A stretch of DNA of 64,000 nucleotides from Salibaculum halophilum (GTDB taxonomy: Bacteria > Pseudomonadota > Alphaproteobacteria > Rhodobacterales > Rhodobacteraceae). Numbering within the stretch: the first letter of the stretch is position 1; every line of letters starts with the position of its first letter. The stretch lies in the NCBI RefSeq assembly GCF_002094885.1, contig NZ_MSIT01000002.1, positions 62,001 through 126,000 of the forward strand, given 5' to 3'. The notes beneath the pieces are model-generated. The model had not been told where the DNA came from. It was given only the letters and a program-made list of their open reading frames with translations, and searched no databases. Below are positions 17,144-25,310 of this stretch, piece by piece. The translations under genes and the position numbers were made by a program.

Positions 17144-17590
17144 TGTCGGCGGCCTCTGTGGGCAAAACATGCTTGAGGTCATATGGGACATGACCCCGCT
17201 TGCCGAAAGCCCGGATGCGACCGGAGCCAAGGTCGTGATAGCTGTCGTGCGCCACGCATAGTATGCCCTCGTCTTACAGACCCGCCTGAGGCGTCTGAAC
17301 GGGGGCGAACCCGTATCCCGCCCGCGCCGCCTCGGGATTGATCCAAGTGTCATGGACATCAACCGCCAAGAAGAAGTCCCGAAGTTCAGCGATCACGTCC
17401 AGCTCGTGGCTGTTGCGCAGGTCGGGGCAGTTCTCCTTGAATGCCAGTCCGTGGATCAGCACCCGCGCGCTGTCCACGGGCACGCGGCGTCATAGCATGG
17501 CCTTGATCATCTGCCCCGTGACGACGGCTCCGATGCCGTCGTTTATGCGCCGGCCGAAAAGGATGATCTCGGTGCGGTGACGCCGCGCCC
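17133..17590 (-). pseudogene. Remnant of a nucleotide-sugar dehydrogenase (C-terminal third)
   Basis: One minus-strand frame reads TEIILFGRRINDGIGAVV, then VLIHGLAFKENCPDLRNSHE, then LDVIAELRDFFLAVDVHDTW, then ILCVAHDSYHDLGSGRIRAF and GKRGHVPYDLKHVLPTEAAD before a normal TGA at 17135-17133. This is the C-terminal UDP-binding part of a UDP-N-acetylhexosamine dehydrogenase (WbpO/TviB/WecC type). It is dead: TGA at 17492-17490 and TAA at 17276-17274 interrupt the frame, and the first two thirds of a roughly 430-residue enzyme are missing. No frameshift is needed to read through, so decay was by point mutation after truncation. It marks the left edge of the island. Confidence 0.82.
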
Positions 17591-18126
17591 AACATCGGCT
17601 CAGGCGGCGGTGACATCTCGCTGCCTGGGTGCGACGGTGCGACGGGTATCGTCATCATCAGATACCGGGCCAACGTCGCCTGAAAAAGACCACTCAGGTC
17701 GAGTCTGGCCGGCACCGAAATCGTGGGGCAAGTCGTGCAGGAGCATGTCTCTGGCCCAGCGTGCGGTCTTTGCAAACGTCAGGAGACACCGAAACCTCCT
17801 AACTTGGGAACGTGTGCGCTCGCGCGTTTCGTCGTCCGGGCCGGCGACCGGTCGAAGATCACCTGCTTCGGATCAGAACGCCGCAAGGCGCGAGCCGTTG
17901 TACCTAAGGTGCTTTGACGCACGTCACATCGAATTTGCGCGCGGACGCAATGATCCGGACATTCGCCTTTCTCCTCGGACGCAGGCGGGTCGATTGCTGA
18001 TCTTCAACGGATTTCGCTGTGTTGCGTTGCCCATCGGCTCCTCAGGTAGTTCAGCGGCGTCAATAAATGGCAGTCCAATCTGTCCGGAGAGCGAAACACT
18101 CCCACCCAGCCGACGCAACGAGAAAG
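17591..18126. other. 536-base stretch without a recognisable gene
   Basis: Open frames exist on both strands but none has a recognisable protein. A minus-strand frame reading LLTFAKTARWARDMLLHDLP has some coding character but no good start, so it may be another gene fragment. I treat the stretch as decayed island DNA. Confidence 0.4.
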
Positions 18127-18294
18127 CTAGTTTTCGGCCTCTTCAATCGATGCGAGACCTTTTTCGAGTAGCTGCCGTATGGCTTCGTTTTCGGACCCAA
18201 GCCGGTTCCCAAAGCGATAGTCGGATATCCGCTCGGACATCTCCTCGGTCATGCCGACAAGCTTTTTCACGGGGTATGCGGGTTTTCTGCTCAT
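18127..18294 (-). CDS. Small ribbon-helix-helix protein (antitoxin or repressor type)
   Basis: 55 residues from the ATG at 18294. It reads MSRKPAYPVKKLVGMTEEMS, then ERISDYRFGNRLGSENEAIR and QLLEKGL. The short beta strand (KKLVGMT) followed by two helices, with the xSExEAIRxLLExGL pattern, is typical of MetJ/Arc-like ribbon-helix-helix DNA-binding proteins. These act as dimers, often as antitoxins, plasmid-copy regulators or small repressors on mobile elements. No toxin gene is adjacent on the same strand. An in-frame upstream extension to 18408 adds an unlikely hydrophobic segment. It may repress the divergent genes that begin at 18420 (inference from position). Confidence 0.7.
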   Translation of the reverse strand: MSRKPAYPVKKLVGMTEEMSERISDYRFGNRLGSENEAIRQLLEKGLASIEEAEN

Positions 18295-18419
18295 GGGGGA
18301 CAAGTAATCTGACTGTCTACCATTGACAATAGCGCATTTAAACGCATATGCGATATTCGCGAAACGAGAAGGTGCTACCAGCACCGCCCCGGCCCTGACC
18401 AAAGCCATCTGCTGAGAAG

Positions 18420-18953
18420 ATGACCACGGCTACTTTTTCGGCTACCACGCCTGCGGGCGTGCTGAAAGGCGCATCGCGCCCCCTCCCCACCTCATCACCC
18501 GTCGCGCGGCGCTTTCGCAGCGTGCTTCACGCGATGGATGACCTGATCGCGGCTGAGTGCGATCTCGACGGCTACTGCGGACAGGATCCGGCGCTCGACG
18601 CATGGATCCGGGACGCCGAGCGCGCACGGCGGGTCACGCTCGACGCCATTGAGGAACTGGGTGCCCTTCCGACCCACGCGGATGGCGATGCGCAGATTCT
18701 GCGTGTGGCGCGGCTCTTTCGCATCGTCATGGTCTCGGATGATCCCGGACAGGTGGCCTATCTCCGGACACTTGCCGCGGACGCGGACCGTTTTCTTCTG
18801 ACGTGGGGTACCCCGCTGCATTTCAAGCTCAATCAGCTGATCCTTGAGGGCCTGGAACGGCTCGAGCGTTTCGCGGCGCTTGACGACCCCGATCCGGATA
18901 ACCCCGGCCGTCAGTTTGCCGCGGCAGACGTGATGCCCGCGCCGACCTTCTGA
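18420..18953 (+). CDS. Hypothetical island protein
   Basis: 177 residues, no signal peptide or membrane segment. A Ser/Thr/Pro-rich N-terminus (about 1-30) precedes a helical, acidic body (LHAMDDLIAAECDLDGY, ALDAWIRDAERARRVTLDAI, ILRVARLFRIVMV, LNQLILEGLERLERF). I recognise no family. It is the first plus-strand gene of the island, 126 bases from the RHH gene start and divergent from it, and is followed by the Cys-rich GIY-YIG gene in the same direction, with 83 bases between them. Codon use (frequent TCC and GGA) resembles the next two genes rather than the core genes outside the island. Confidence 0.55.
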   Translation: MTTATFSATTPAGVLKGASRPLPTSSPVARRFRSVLHAMDDLIAAECDLDGYCGQDPALDAWIRDAERARRVTLDAIEELGALPTHADGDAQILRVARLFRIVMVSDDPGQVAYLRTLAADADRFLLTWGTPLHFKLNQLILEGLERLERFAALDDPDPDNPGRQFAAADVMPAPTF

Positions 18954-19036
18954 TCCTTCGACAGGTGTAACGGCCCGTTGGGCGCAAGTAAGAACTGCGC
19001 CCCGGCCTTCGATTGTCGAAAATCAGGAGACCTGTC

Positions 19037-20044
19037 ATGTCTGACAATACGTGCCAGACCTATGTCCCGGCGACGCCTTTCGTCGTGGTTCCGGACAACG
19101 CGACCCCGCTTCATATCCCCCACCGCTCGCGCAACGTGCCGCCGGACGCATGGTGCGACTATGACCGCCCTGTTCCGCCCAGCTGGGCCGAGTTGGCCGC
19201 GCGCCGCGGCTTTCGCATCGATCGCCGTGTCCGGGACCGGTACCATCTTGCCCTGGAATGCCTGTCCTGCGGAGCATATACGGCGGTGAAGATCGCCGCG
19301 TTGCGCGACGCGGCGGTGCGTTGCGGCGGATGTGCCGCCCGTGACCGGGAGCAAAACGCACAAGGGGCCGGACTGACGTTCCTGCGTAGGGATCCCGTTG
19401 CGCGGCACTACGGGTATTTTCGCGCGCCGTGCGGGCACACGGTCAGACGACAGTTCGAGCTGATCCAGCGCGTCCGGAGCGGAAAAACCGGCCTGCGCTG
19501 CGCACTCTGCCTTGTCGCGCGCGAGCAAGACGAGGCGCGCGCGCATGGCTGGCACCGGATCGGGTCGGATTTCGCAGGTAACCCGGCCTACCGGCTTTAC
19601 AGGCACGCTTGCGGCCACGTTCAGCGCATCGCGCGCGTCAACATGCGCCACGGACAATGCGACTGCGCGCGATGCGGCGAGAGCTGGTCGTCGAAGCCCT
19701 CAGTGATCTACCTCGCCCGGATTTCCCTGCCCGGACTTGCGGGCGACGTCGTCAAGTTCGGCTACAGCGCACACCCGCGCAAGCGGTTCAAGCACCAGCT
19801 CGGCCTGCCGAAGTCCGCCCGTGTCCGGTTCGTGCGACTGCTCGAAATGCCCAGCGGACACGCGGCCTGCGCAGCGGAAAAGGCCGCGAACGCGCGGCTT
19901 GCCCGCGACTTCCCGGACCTCGTCGTGCCGCAGACGATCTACCGCGGGCTGATCAACGTCCGGTCCGAGATCTACTGGCCCGCCATTCTCGGCGAGATCG
20001 AGGCCGAGCTGGACCGGATCTCCGGACAGACCCAAGCCCGCTGA
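19037..20044 (+). CDS. Cys-rich zinc-ribbon protein with C-terminal GIY-YIG nuclease-like domain
   Basis: 335 residues from ATG 19037, with AGGAG at 19025-19029. The N-terminal two thirds contain repeated metal-ligand pairs: CLSC (about 75-78), CGGC (96-99), CGH (132), CALC (145-148), CGH (192) and CDCARC (198-203). This suggests two or three zinc ribbons built from a repeated CGH...CxxC unit. The C-terminal part reads VIYLARISL (about 213-221) and then VVKFGYSAHPRKRF (about 228-241), matching the GIY-YIG/T5orf172 (MUG113) nuclease core, with a likely catalytic Glu in CAAEKAANARLARDF. The combination points to DNA or RNA cleavage with zinc-ribbon recognition. The target is unknown. Confidence 0.68.
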   Translation: MSDNTCQTYVPATPFVVVPDNATPLHIPHRSRNVPPDAWCDYDRPVPPSWAELAARRGFRIDRRVRDRYHLALECLSCGAYTAVKIAALRDAAVRCGGCAARDREQNAQGAGLTFLRRDPVARHYGYFRAPCGHTVRRQFELIQRVRSGKTGLRCALCLVAREQDEARAHGWHRIGSDFAGNPAYRLYRHACGHVQRIARVNMRHGQCDCARCGESWSSKPSVIYLARISLPGLAGDVVKFGYSAHPRKRFKHQLGLPKSARVRFVRLLEMPSGHAACAAEKAANARLARDFPDLVVPQTIYRGLINVRSEIYWPAILGEIEAELDRISGQTQAR

Positions 20045-20119
20045 CCCGCCTGTCTTCGCTTCGGCACGCCGCCCGCGAACGCGGCGTGCGCATCTCCCGT
20101 TTTTCGATAGGCGGTCCCC

Positions 20120-20512
20120 ATGACCAACGACACTGACTCCAACCATGCGCAGCCTATCCCGGACTGGCGCGCCTTCGCCGACCTCGTTCTCGACATCTTG
20201 ATGGAACCCGCTTACCGGAATTTCACATGCCTCGCGGCGAGCAGATCCCGGAATGGCGAGCAGGACGGGGGTGTCAATGAACAGCGCGACCCCGGCGCGC
20301 GCAAGACCCGAACCACGTCTGCCGCCCCGGCTGACCCGCTCGATGTGGACAGTCTGCTCGACGCGGTCGAGCAAGACGGCATGGACGACGGCCTGCCGCC
20401 CTGTCCGGAGGCTCCGCCCGCGCGTGAAACCCGCTACAGCTTGCGCGTGCCGGTGATGATGCACGTGCTTCGCCTGGCCCGCACGTTCCGGACACCGGAC
20501 GAGTTCCGCTAG
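20120..20512 (+). CDS. N-terminal part of the AAA+/M41 protein, ended by an in-frame amber codon
   Basis: 130 residues from ATG 20120 to TAG 20510-20512. The segment is polar, with LVLDILMEPAYRNFTCLAAS near the start and a well-formed helix RYSLRVPVMMHVLRLARTFR at the end. The frame continues without shift past the TAG for 28 codons (TVATPGAVTVLSGIDQGQDD ...) and runs straight into the ATPase gene at 20597, so this is best seen as the first 18% of one 723-codon gene. A CAG-to-TAG change would explain it. If TAG is not read through, this fragment alone has no visible function. Confidence 0.6.
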   Translation: MTNDTDSNHAQPIPDWRAFADLVLDILMEPAYRNFTCLAASRSRNGEQDGGVNEQRDPGARKTRTTSAAPADPLDVDSLLDAVEQDGMDDGLPPCPEAPPARETRYSLRVPVMMHVLRLARTFRTPDEFR

Positions 20513-20596
20513 ACGGTCGCGACGCCGGGCGCGGTCACGGTCCTGTCCGGCATCGATCAGGGGCAAGACGACCTGGTCAGCCGCCTGCTCGATGCG

Positions 20597-22291
20597 ATGG
20601 TCTGGCGCGATGAGCTGTGTCCGGGCAAGCCGCGTGTGCACGTGAGTTCCGTCGATGGCGCTGTTGCTCAAGGCCGCCGGCCGGAGAAGCTCTTGTTCGA
20701 CCAGTTCTCCGAGGATTTCGGACACGCGCTTGAGCACGGACAGCCGATCCTGATCCCGCATGGCGCCCGGGCGGCGCTGCCCGAGGCCCTGCAGCCGGTC
20801 GTGACCACGCGGATCCCGCTCGCCCCGTTCGATCTCGACATGCTCCGCGAGGTCATGGCGCGCGTCTATCGGGATAGCGACGTGTCCGGAGCGGATCTGC
20901 GCGCTCGCCTGTCCGAGGCCGACGTCAAACAGGTGAGCGCAGAAGATCTGACGCTGGCGACCCGCGCGCCCGCGCTGGATGGGGCCTTGTCGCGGCTTCG
21001 ACGGACAGGACATTTCCCCGATGATAACACGCCCGGCTTGTCCGAATTTCCGCTCGCTCCGGACATCCGCGCGCCCATCGAAGCGATGCTGTCCGATCTC
21101 AAAGATTGGCAGGCCGGACAAATCGCGTGGGACGACGTGAGCCGCGGCATCCTGCTGTGCGGGCCACCAGGCTGCGGGAAAACCGAAATCCCGCGGTTGC
21201 CCGCCCGCGAATCTGGCGTGGCTGTCCGGGCGAGCTCGCTCAGCCAGTGGCAGTCCGGCGGGGCCCGCTCTTCGGACCTGTTGCGAAATATGCGCCAGTT
21301 CTTCGATGCCGCCGCCGAGGCTAGCCCCTGCATCATCTTCATCGACGAACTTGATGCGGTCGGAGACCGTGGCCGTCCCCACGATCACAATTCATCGTGG
21401 ACCGACTCGGTCGTCGGCGGCCTGCTCGAATGTCTCGACGGCTTTGAAACCACGCCGGGGATTGTCGTGATGGGCGCGACGAACCATCCGCAGAAGATCG
21501 ACGCGGCGCTCAGGCGTCCTGGGCGGTTCGACCGGACCCTGACCATGCGCCAGCCGACGCCGGACCTTCTGCCCCAAGCGTTCCGGTGGCACTTGGGCGG
21601 CGACCTCGCCGAGGCGGACCTGGGCGCCCTGACCGGCATCGCAACCGGGATGACCGGCGCGGAAATCGCCGCAGCGGTCCGCGATGCGCGCGGAACGGCC
21701 CGCCGGGTCCGGCGTACCCTGACCCTCGACGACCTGTCCGCGGCGATCAGCGACCGTCGCCCCCCGCTCGATCCCGGCCTCCGGTGGCAAGTTGCAGTCC
21801 ATGAGTGTGGTCACGCGATCGTCGCCCACGCCACGGGGCGGGCAACTGTCAACCTTCTGAGCCTGACCGCGGCGGGCGGCGAGGCGAGCATGACCGCACG
21901 GCCGTCCGGGCTTTATCTTGACGAGTTGGAAGCGGATATCGCCGGCCTTCTTGCAGGCCGGGCCGCAGAAAGGTTGATGCTTGGTCAGCCCAGTGCCGGC
22001 GCCGGAGGTCAGGAGGACAGCGATCTCGCCGAGGCCACCCGGCGCGCCGTCGCCATCGAACTCAGCCTCGGGCTCGGCGAGGCCGGACCTGTCTGGCACG
22101 GCCCGCCCGAGCGCGGGGTCGAGCGGCTCCGCTTCGACCGCGCCCTGCAGGCCCATGTCCGGGCCCGACTCGACGCCGCCGAAGACCAGGCCTTGACGGT
22201 GCTCGCAGAAAACAGGTCGGTGCTCACGTCCATGGCCGAGGCTTTGGTACGCGACGGAGCGCTGTCGGGAGAGGGCCTGCCGTTTTCCTGA
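20597..22291 (+). CDS. FtsH-like AAA+ ATPase with M41 metalloprotease domain (main part)
   Basis: 564 residues in this segment. Walker A is GPPGCGKT at 189-196, Walker B IIFIDELD at 246-253, sensor-1 GATNHP near 293, and the arginine-finger region RRPGRFDR near 306-313. The C-terminal protease has HECGH at 402-406 (HExxH zinc site) and the third-ligand region EDSDLAEATRRA near 473-484, as in FtsH. Unlike FtsH there is no membrane segment, so it would be a soluble ATP-driven protease. No ribosome-binding site precedes 20597; the true start is probably 20120, which is cut off by the amber codon at 20510. Either the gene is newly inactivated or the codon is suppressed. All catalytic motifs are intact, which suggests recent loss or real use. 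Confidence 0.78.
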   Translation: MVWRDELCPGKPRVHVSSVDGAVAQGRRPEKLLFDQFSEDFGHALEHGQPILIPHGARAALPEALQPVVTTRIPLAPFDLDMLREVMARVYRDSDVSGADLRARLSEADVKQVSAEDLTLATRAPALDGALSRLRRTGHFPDDNTPGLSEFPLAPDIRAPIEAMLSDLKDWQAGQIAWDDVSRGILLCGPPGCGKTEIPRLPARESGVAVRASSLSQWQSGGARSSDLLRNMRQFFDAAAEASPCIIFIDELDAVGDRGRPHDHNSSWTDSVVGGLLECLDGFETTPGIVVMGATNHPQKIDAALRRPGRFDRTLTMRQPTPDLLPQAFRWHLGGDLAEADLGALTGIATGMTGAEIAAAVRDARGTARRVRRTLTLDDLSAAISDRRPPLDPGLRWQVAVHECGHAIVAHATGRATVNLLSLTAAGGEASMTARPSGLYLDELEADIAGLLAGRAAERLMLGQPSAGAGGQEDSDLAEATRRAVAIELSLGLGEAGPVWHGPPERGVERLRFDRALQAHVRARLDAAEDQALTVLAENRSVLTSMAEALVRDGALSGEGLPFS

Positions 22292-23068
22292 AAAAGGTTG
22301 CGGAGGTGTCGCGTCAGGAGTTTGCGGCTGGCAAGATGTTGTTGCGTACACAACGGGACCCCGGCTGATCCGGCCTCTCGACAGTTGTTTGCCACGATCA
22401 ACAGGACGCCAGGCATCCAAAGGCACCAGCGACACCCGTAGGCTATCCAGCCTCACAGCTGGGCCTTCCAAAAGGGCAGGGCCCTTGATCCGCCTTCCTG
22501 GTTTGGTTTGGGGTATGGCTTCCGGGGGTCGCTTCGAGAAGGCTGAAAGGCCAGACGTCTGGGCGCCATTGGCGCGGAACGCCGTCGTGAATTGATATTC
22601 AATAAGGGACGACGCCCTAAAAATACCATATGAACGACTGCATGAATTGAGGTTTGCCCGAAATAAATCGTGTTGTACCGGAGCGTCATTGTGCCCTGCG
22701 ACCGACCGAGTCAATGGAAGCATCCACATGCTCGCACTGAAAAATAGTTGAAAATCTGCGTCCGACGGAAAGCGATCGCTTCCGGACGGTTCCAAGTCTG
22801 TTGCGCCAGGGACGTCCGCAGATACTCTTGGCGACTTTCATAAATCGGGGTTGCTTCGAAAGCCAATGCGCGACTTGCGGCTCAAATGGCGAGATCGCTG
22901 TCGGCACCATTCATTCAGGAAGAAAAGTGCTCGGAGTGGTGTACTCACCATACGGCGCCGGGGGTCCTTCACTCCCGAAGCCTGATGCGCTTGGGGTCGG
23001 GGCAATCTCACATTCTTGATGTGGATCATAATCGTGAGACTGAACATCATAACTCGTTCTGCTGGTCA
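22292..23068. other. 777-base stretch without a recognisable gene
   Basis: Both strands carry short open frames but I recognise none. The base composition is more AT-rich around 22590-22760 than in the flanks. It probably consists of decayed mobile DNA between the AAA+ gene and the IS630 remnant. Confidence 0.4.
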
Positions 23069-23308
23069 TTGCTGCGCGATCACAGTCAAGCCTATCTCCC
23101 GAGGCAATTGCGGCACTCTCGCCGGCGTGCTTTTGTCGCGCTTCGGCTTGCCCAAGCCCTCAGGGGGATAACGTTTTTGCCAGCCCCAGACGGTCAATTT
23201 CGACATTCCAGCTCGCCGCCCGATCCCGAAGGTGCCATGCGGCTCGGCTGTCGCCAGCGCGCGTTCTACCCACCGGAAATGCTTGCGCAGGGCGTTCCGG
23301 TCAGCGAT
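23069..23308 (-). mobile_element. IS630-family transposase remnant (N-terminal part)
   Basis: The minus-strand frame reads RALATAEPHGTFGIGRRAGM, then SKLTVWGWQKRYPPEG, then LKRDKSTP-like PKRDKSTPARVPQLPREIGL and VIAQQ before a stop at 23068-23066. This matches the helix-turn-helix half of IS630-type transposases (typical form RRAGMSKPTVWRWQKRYLEEG ... KRDKTRPSRVPPLPREI). The catalytic DDE half is absent, and no terminal inverted repeats were seen. It is a dead fragment near the right edge of the island, 246 bases before cca. Confidence 0.75.
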
Positions 23309-23553
23309 ACGAGACCGGTGTCCGACGTGGCCAGCGGCGCCCGGGTAAAGGCAGATGTCATTAGGTACAATGTCCCCATAACGACCCGTCGGCGACAATT
23401 CTGGACCCCTCTGTCCGGTGGGAAGAACTGGCCAAATCCAAGCCGCTGACAGTCGGCGGGGGATGTCCGAACGTCACGGCGAAAACCTCCATCAGAACGG
23501 GCTGATAACTTGACCCTGCGACGAGATTTCTTCCCGAAAAAGGCCTTGTCCGT

Positions 23554-24711
23554 ATGACGCGGTTGCAGGCGGACTGGTTGACCGACACGGCCGCGCAGGC
23601 TGTCTGCGCCATGCTCGAAGAGGAGGGCCATGCCGCCTTTTTCGTGGGCGGGTGCGTTCGCAACGCCCTCATCGGCGCGCCGGTTCACGATCTGGACTTG
23701 TCCACCGATGCCCGCCCGGAAACGGTCATGGACCTGGCCGGTGCCGCGGGCCTCAAGGCCGTGCCCACGGGTATCGACCACGGCACAGTCACGGTTGTGG
23801 CCGATGGCCGCCCTGTCGAGGTCACGACCTTCCGGCGCGATGTCGCCACCGACGGCCGCCGGGCGACTGTCGCTTTTGCCGACACGATCGAAGCTGATGC
23901 CGCCCGCCGCGATTTCACCATGAACGCGCTTTATGCCGATGCCCGCGGCGTGGTGCATGACCCGCTGTGCGGCTTGCCCGATCTGCACGTGGGCCGGGTG
24001 CGCTTCATCGGCGACCCCGGTCAGCGCATTCGCGAGGACTACCTGCGGATCCTGCGCTTTTTCCGGTTTCACGCCTTGTTCGGTGATCCCGACGCGGGGC
24101 TGGACGCCGACGGCCTGGCCGCCTGCGCAGAACATGCCGAAGGGGTAAAGGAGCTGTCGCGCGAACGCATCGGCCACGAAATGCTGCGCCTTCTGGCCGC
24201 GCCCGACCCTGCGCCCGCCGTTGCGGCCATGGCGCAAGCCGGGGTGCTGATGCGCGTGATCATCGGGCCCGATCCGTCGGTCCTGCCCGTGCTGGTGCAT
24301 TTGGAACAAGAGGCCGGGATCGAGCCGGACCCGATCCCGCGGCTGGCCAGCCTTGGCGGCGAGGACGTTGCCCCGGCGCTACGTCTACGCAAGGCAGACG
24401 CCCGCCGCCGCGACCGGCTGCGCGCCGCCGCCTTCGACGGGCTGGACCCGGCAGAGCTGGGCTATCGGCTTGGCGTCGAGGAGGGAACCGCGGCATTTCT
24501 GTTGCGACAGGCCGCGCTGGGCCAGCCGCTGGACGCAGCGGCGCTGCAAAAGCTCAGGACCGGGGCCGGGCAGGTGTTCCCGGTCGCGGCCGCCGACCTG
24601 CAACCGCGGTTCGAGGGCGCGGCCCTGGGCGCGGCGCTGCGACGGCTCGAGTCAGACTGGATCGCCTCGGGCTTCACGCGCACGCGGGCCGACCTGCTCA
24701 AGTCGCTGTAA
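23554..24711 (+). CDS. cca: CCA tRNA nucleotidyltransferase
   Basis: 385 residues. The head domain has AAFFVGGCVRNALIG (about 27-41), then HDLDLSTDA with the metal-binding DxD, then TGIDHGTVTVV, VEVTTFRRD and ARRDFTMNALY, all hallmarks of class II poly(A) polymerase/CCA enzymes. LGDPxxRIREDYLRILRFFR-like GDPGQRIREDYLRILRFFRF follows. The enzyme adds or repairs the 3' CCA of tRNAs. The following LysE gene starts on the last base of the stop. I expect this gene to follow the CoA-pyrophosphatase gene directly in related genomes; here 6.4 kb separates them. Confidence 0.93.
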   Translation: MTRLQADWLTDTAAQAVCAMLEEEGHAAFFVGGCVRNALIGAPVHDLDLSTDARPETVMDLAGAAGLKAVPTGIDHGTVTVVADGRPVEVTTFRRDVATDGRRATVAFADTIEADAARRDFTMNALYADARGVVHDPLCGLPDLHVGRVRFIGDPGQRIREDYLRILRFFRFHALFGDPDAGLDADGLAACAEHAEGVKELSRERIGHEMLRLLAAPDPAPAVAAMAQAGVLMRVIIGPDPSVLPVLVHLEQEAGIEPDPIPRLASLGGEDVAPALRLRKADARRRDRLRAAAFDGLDPAELGYRLGVEEGTAAFLLRQAALGQPLDAAALQKLRTGAGQVFPVAAADLQPRFEGAALGAALRRLESDWIASGFTRTRADLLKSL

Positions 24712-25283
24712 TGGCGGCGCTGATAGGCTTCGTTTTCTTCGGGCTGTTCTCGCCGGGGCCGAACGTGATCCTGCTGACCGCGTCGGGCGCGCGCTTCGGC
24801 TTTCGCGCGACGCTGCCGCATCTGGCCGGCGTGGTGCTGGGCGTCGGGGTCACGGCCTGTGCGACGGGCCTGGGGCTGGGCTGGCTGGTGCAGACCCTGC
24901 CGGCGCTGCGGATCGTGCTGTCACTGGTCGCGGCCGCTTGGATCCTCTGGATGGCCCGGGGGCTGTGGCGGGCCGGGCCGCTGGCCCGGGCGGACAGCGA
25001 CAGGCCCATGCACCTTGTCGAGGCGGTGCTGTTCCAGTGGGTCAACCCCAAGGTCTGGGCCGTGGCCGTCGCCGCGACCGCCCATGTCGACGGGCTGGCC
25101 CCGTGGGACAGGGCGGCCGCACTGGGCCTGACCTTTTCCGGCGTGAACCTTTTCGTCTGCCTGTTCTGGACCTTCGCGGGCAGCCTCCTTTCGACCCTGA
25201 TGCAGGACGATCAGGCCCGAACCGTCTTCCTGCGGGTCATGGCCGTGGGGCTGGCGGTTTTCTCGGGGCTGGTGTTGCTGTAA
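24711..25283 (+). CDS. LysE family amino-acid/metabolite exporter
   Basis: 190 residues with five to six hydrophobic helices. It starts ALIGFVFFGLFSPGPNVILL, which includes the FxxGPNxLL motif of LysE/RhtB exporters near the first helix. These inner-membrane proteins export amino acids or similar small molecules. ATG 24711 shares its A with the stop codon of cca, so the two are coupled. The substrate cannot be deduced. Confidence 0.85.
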   Translation: MAALIGFVFFGLFSPGPNVILLTASGARFGFRATLPHLAGVVLGVGVTACATGLGLGWLVQTLPALRIVLSLVAAAWILWMARGLWRAGPLARADSDRPMHLVEAVLFQWVNPKVWAVAVAATAHVDGLAPWDRAAALGLTFSGVNLFVCLFWTFAGSLLSTLMQDDQARTVFLRVMAVGLAVFSGLVLL

Positions 25284-25310
25284 CCGAACACTCTACCGAC
25301 GGAGCGGCCC

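Noticed and set aside
17577-18326. 250-codon plus-strand open frame
   Set aside because: Ser/Arg-rich composition, no ribosome-binding site, overlaps the sugar-dehydrogenase remnant and the RHH gene on the other strand; typical of high-G+C shadow frames.
22886-23449. 187-codon plus-strand open frame in the island's right flank
   Set aside because: It is antisense to the recognisable IS630 remnant and has no family similarity.
17125-23553. Flanking direct repeats or att sites for the island
   Set aside because: I compared the sequence around both junctions by eye and found no convincing duplicated segment.
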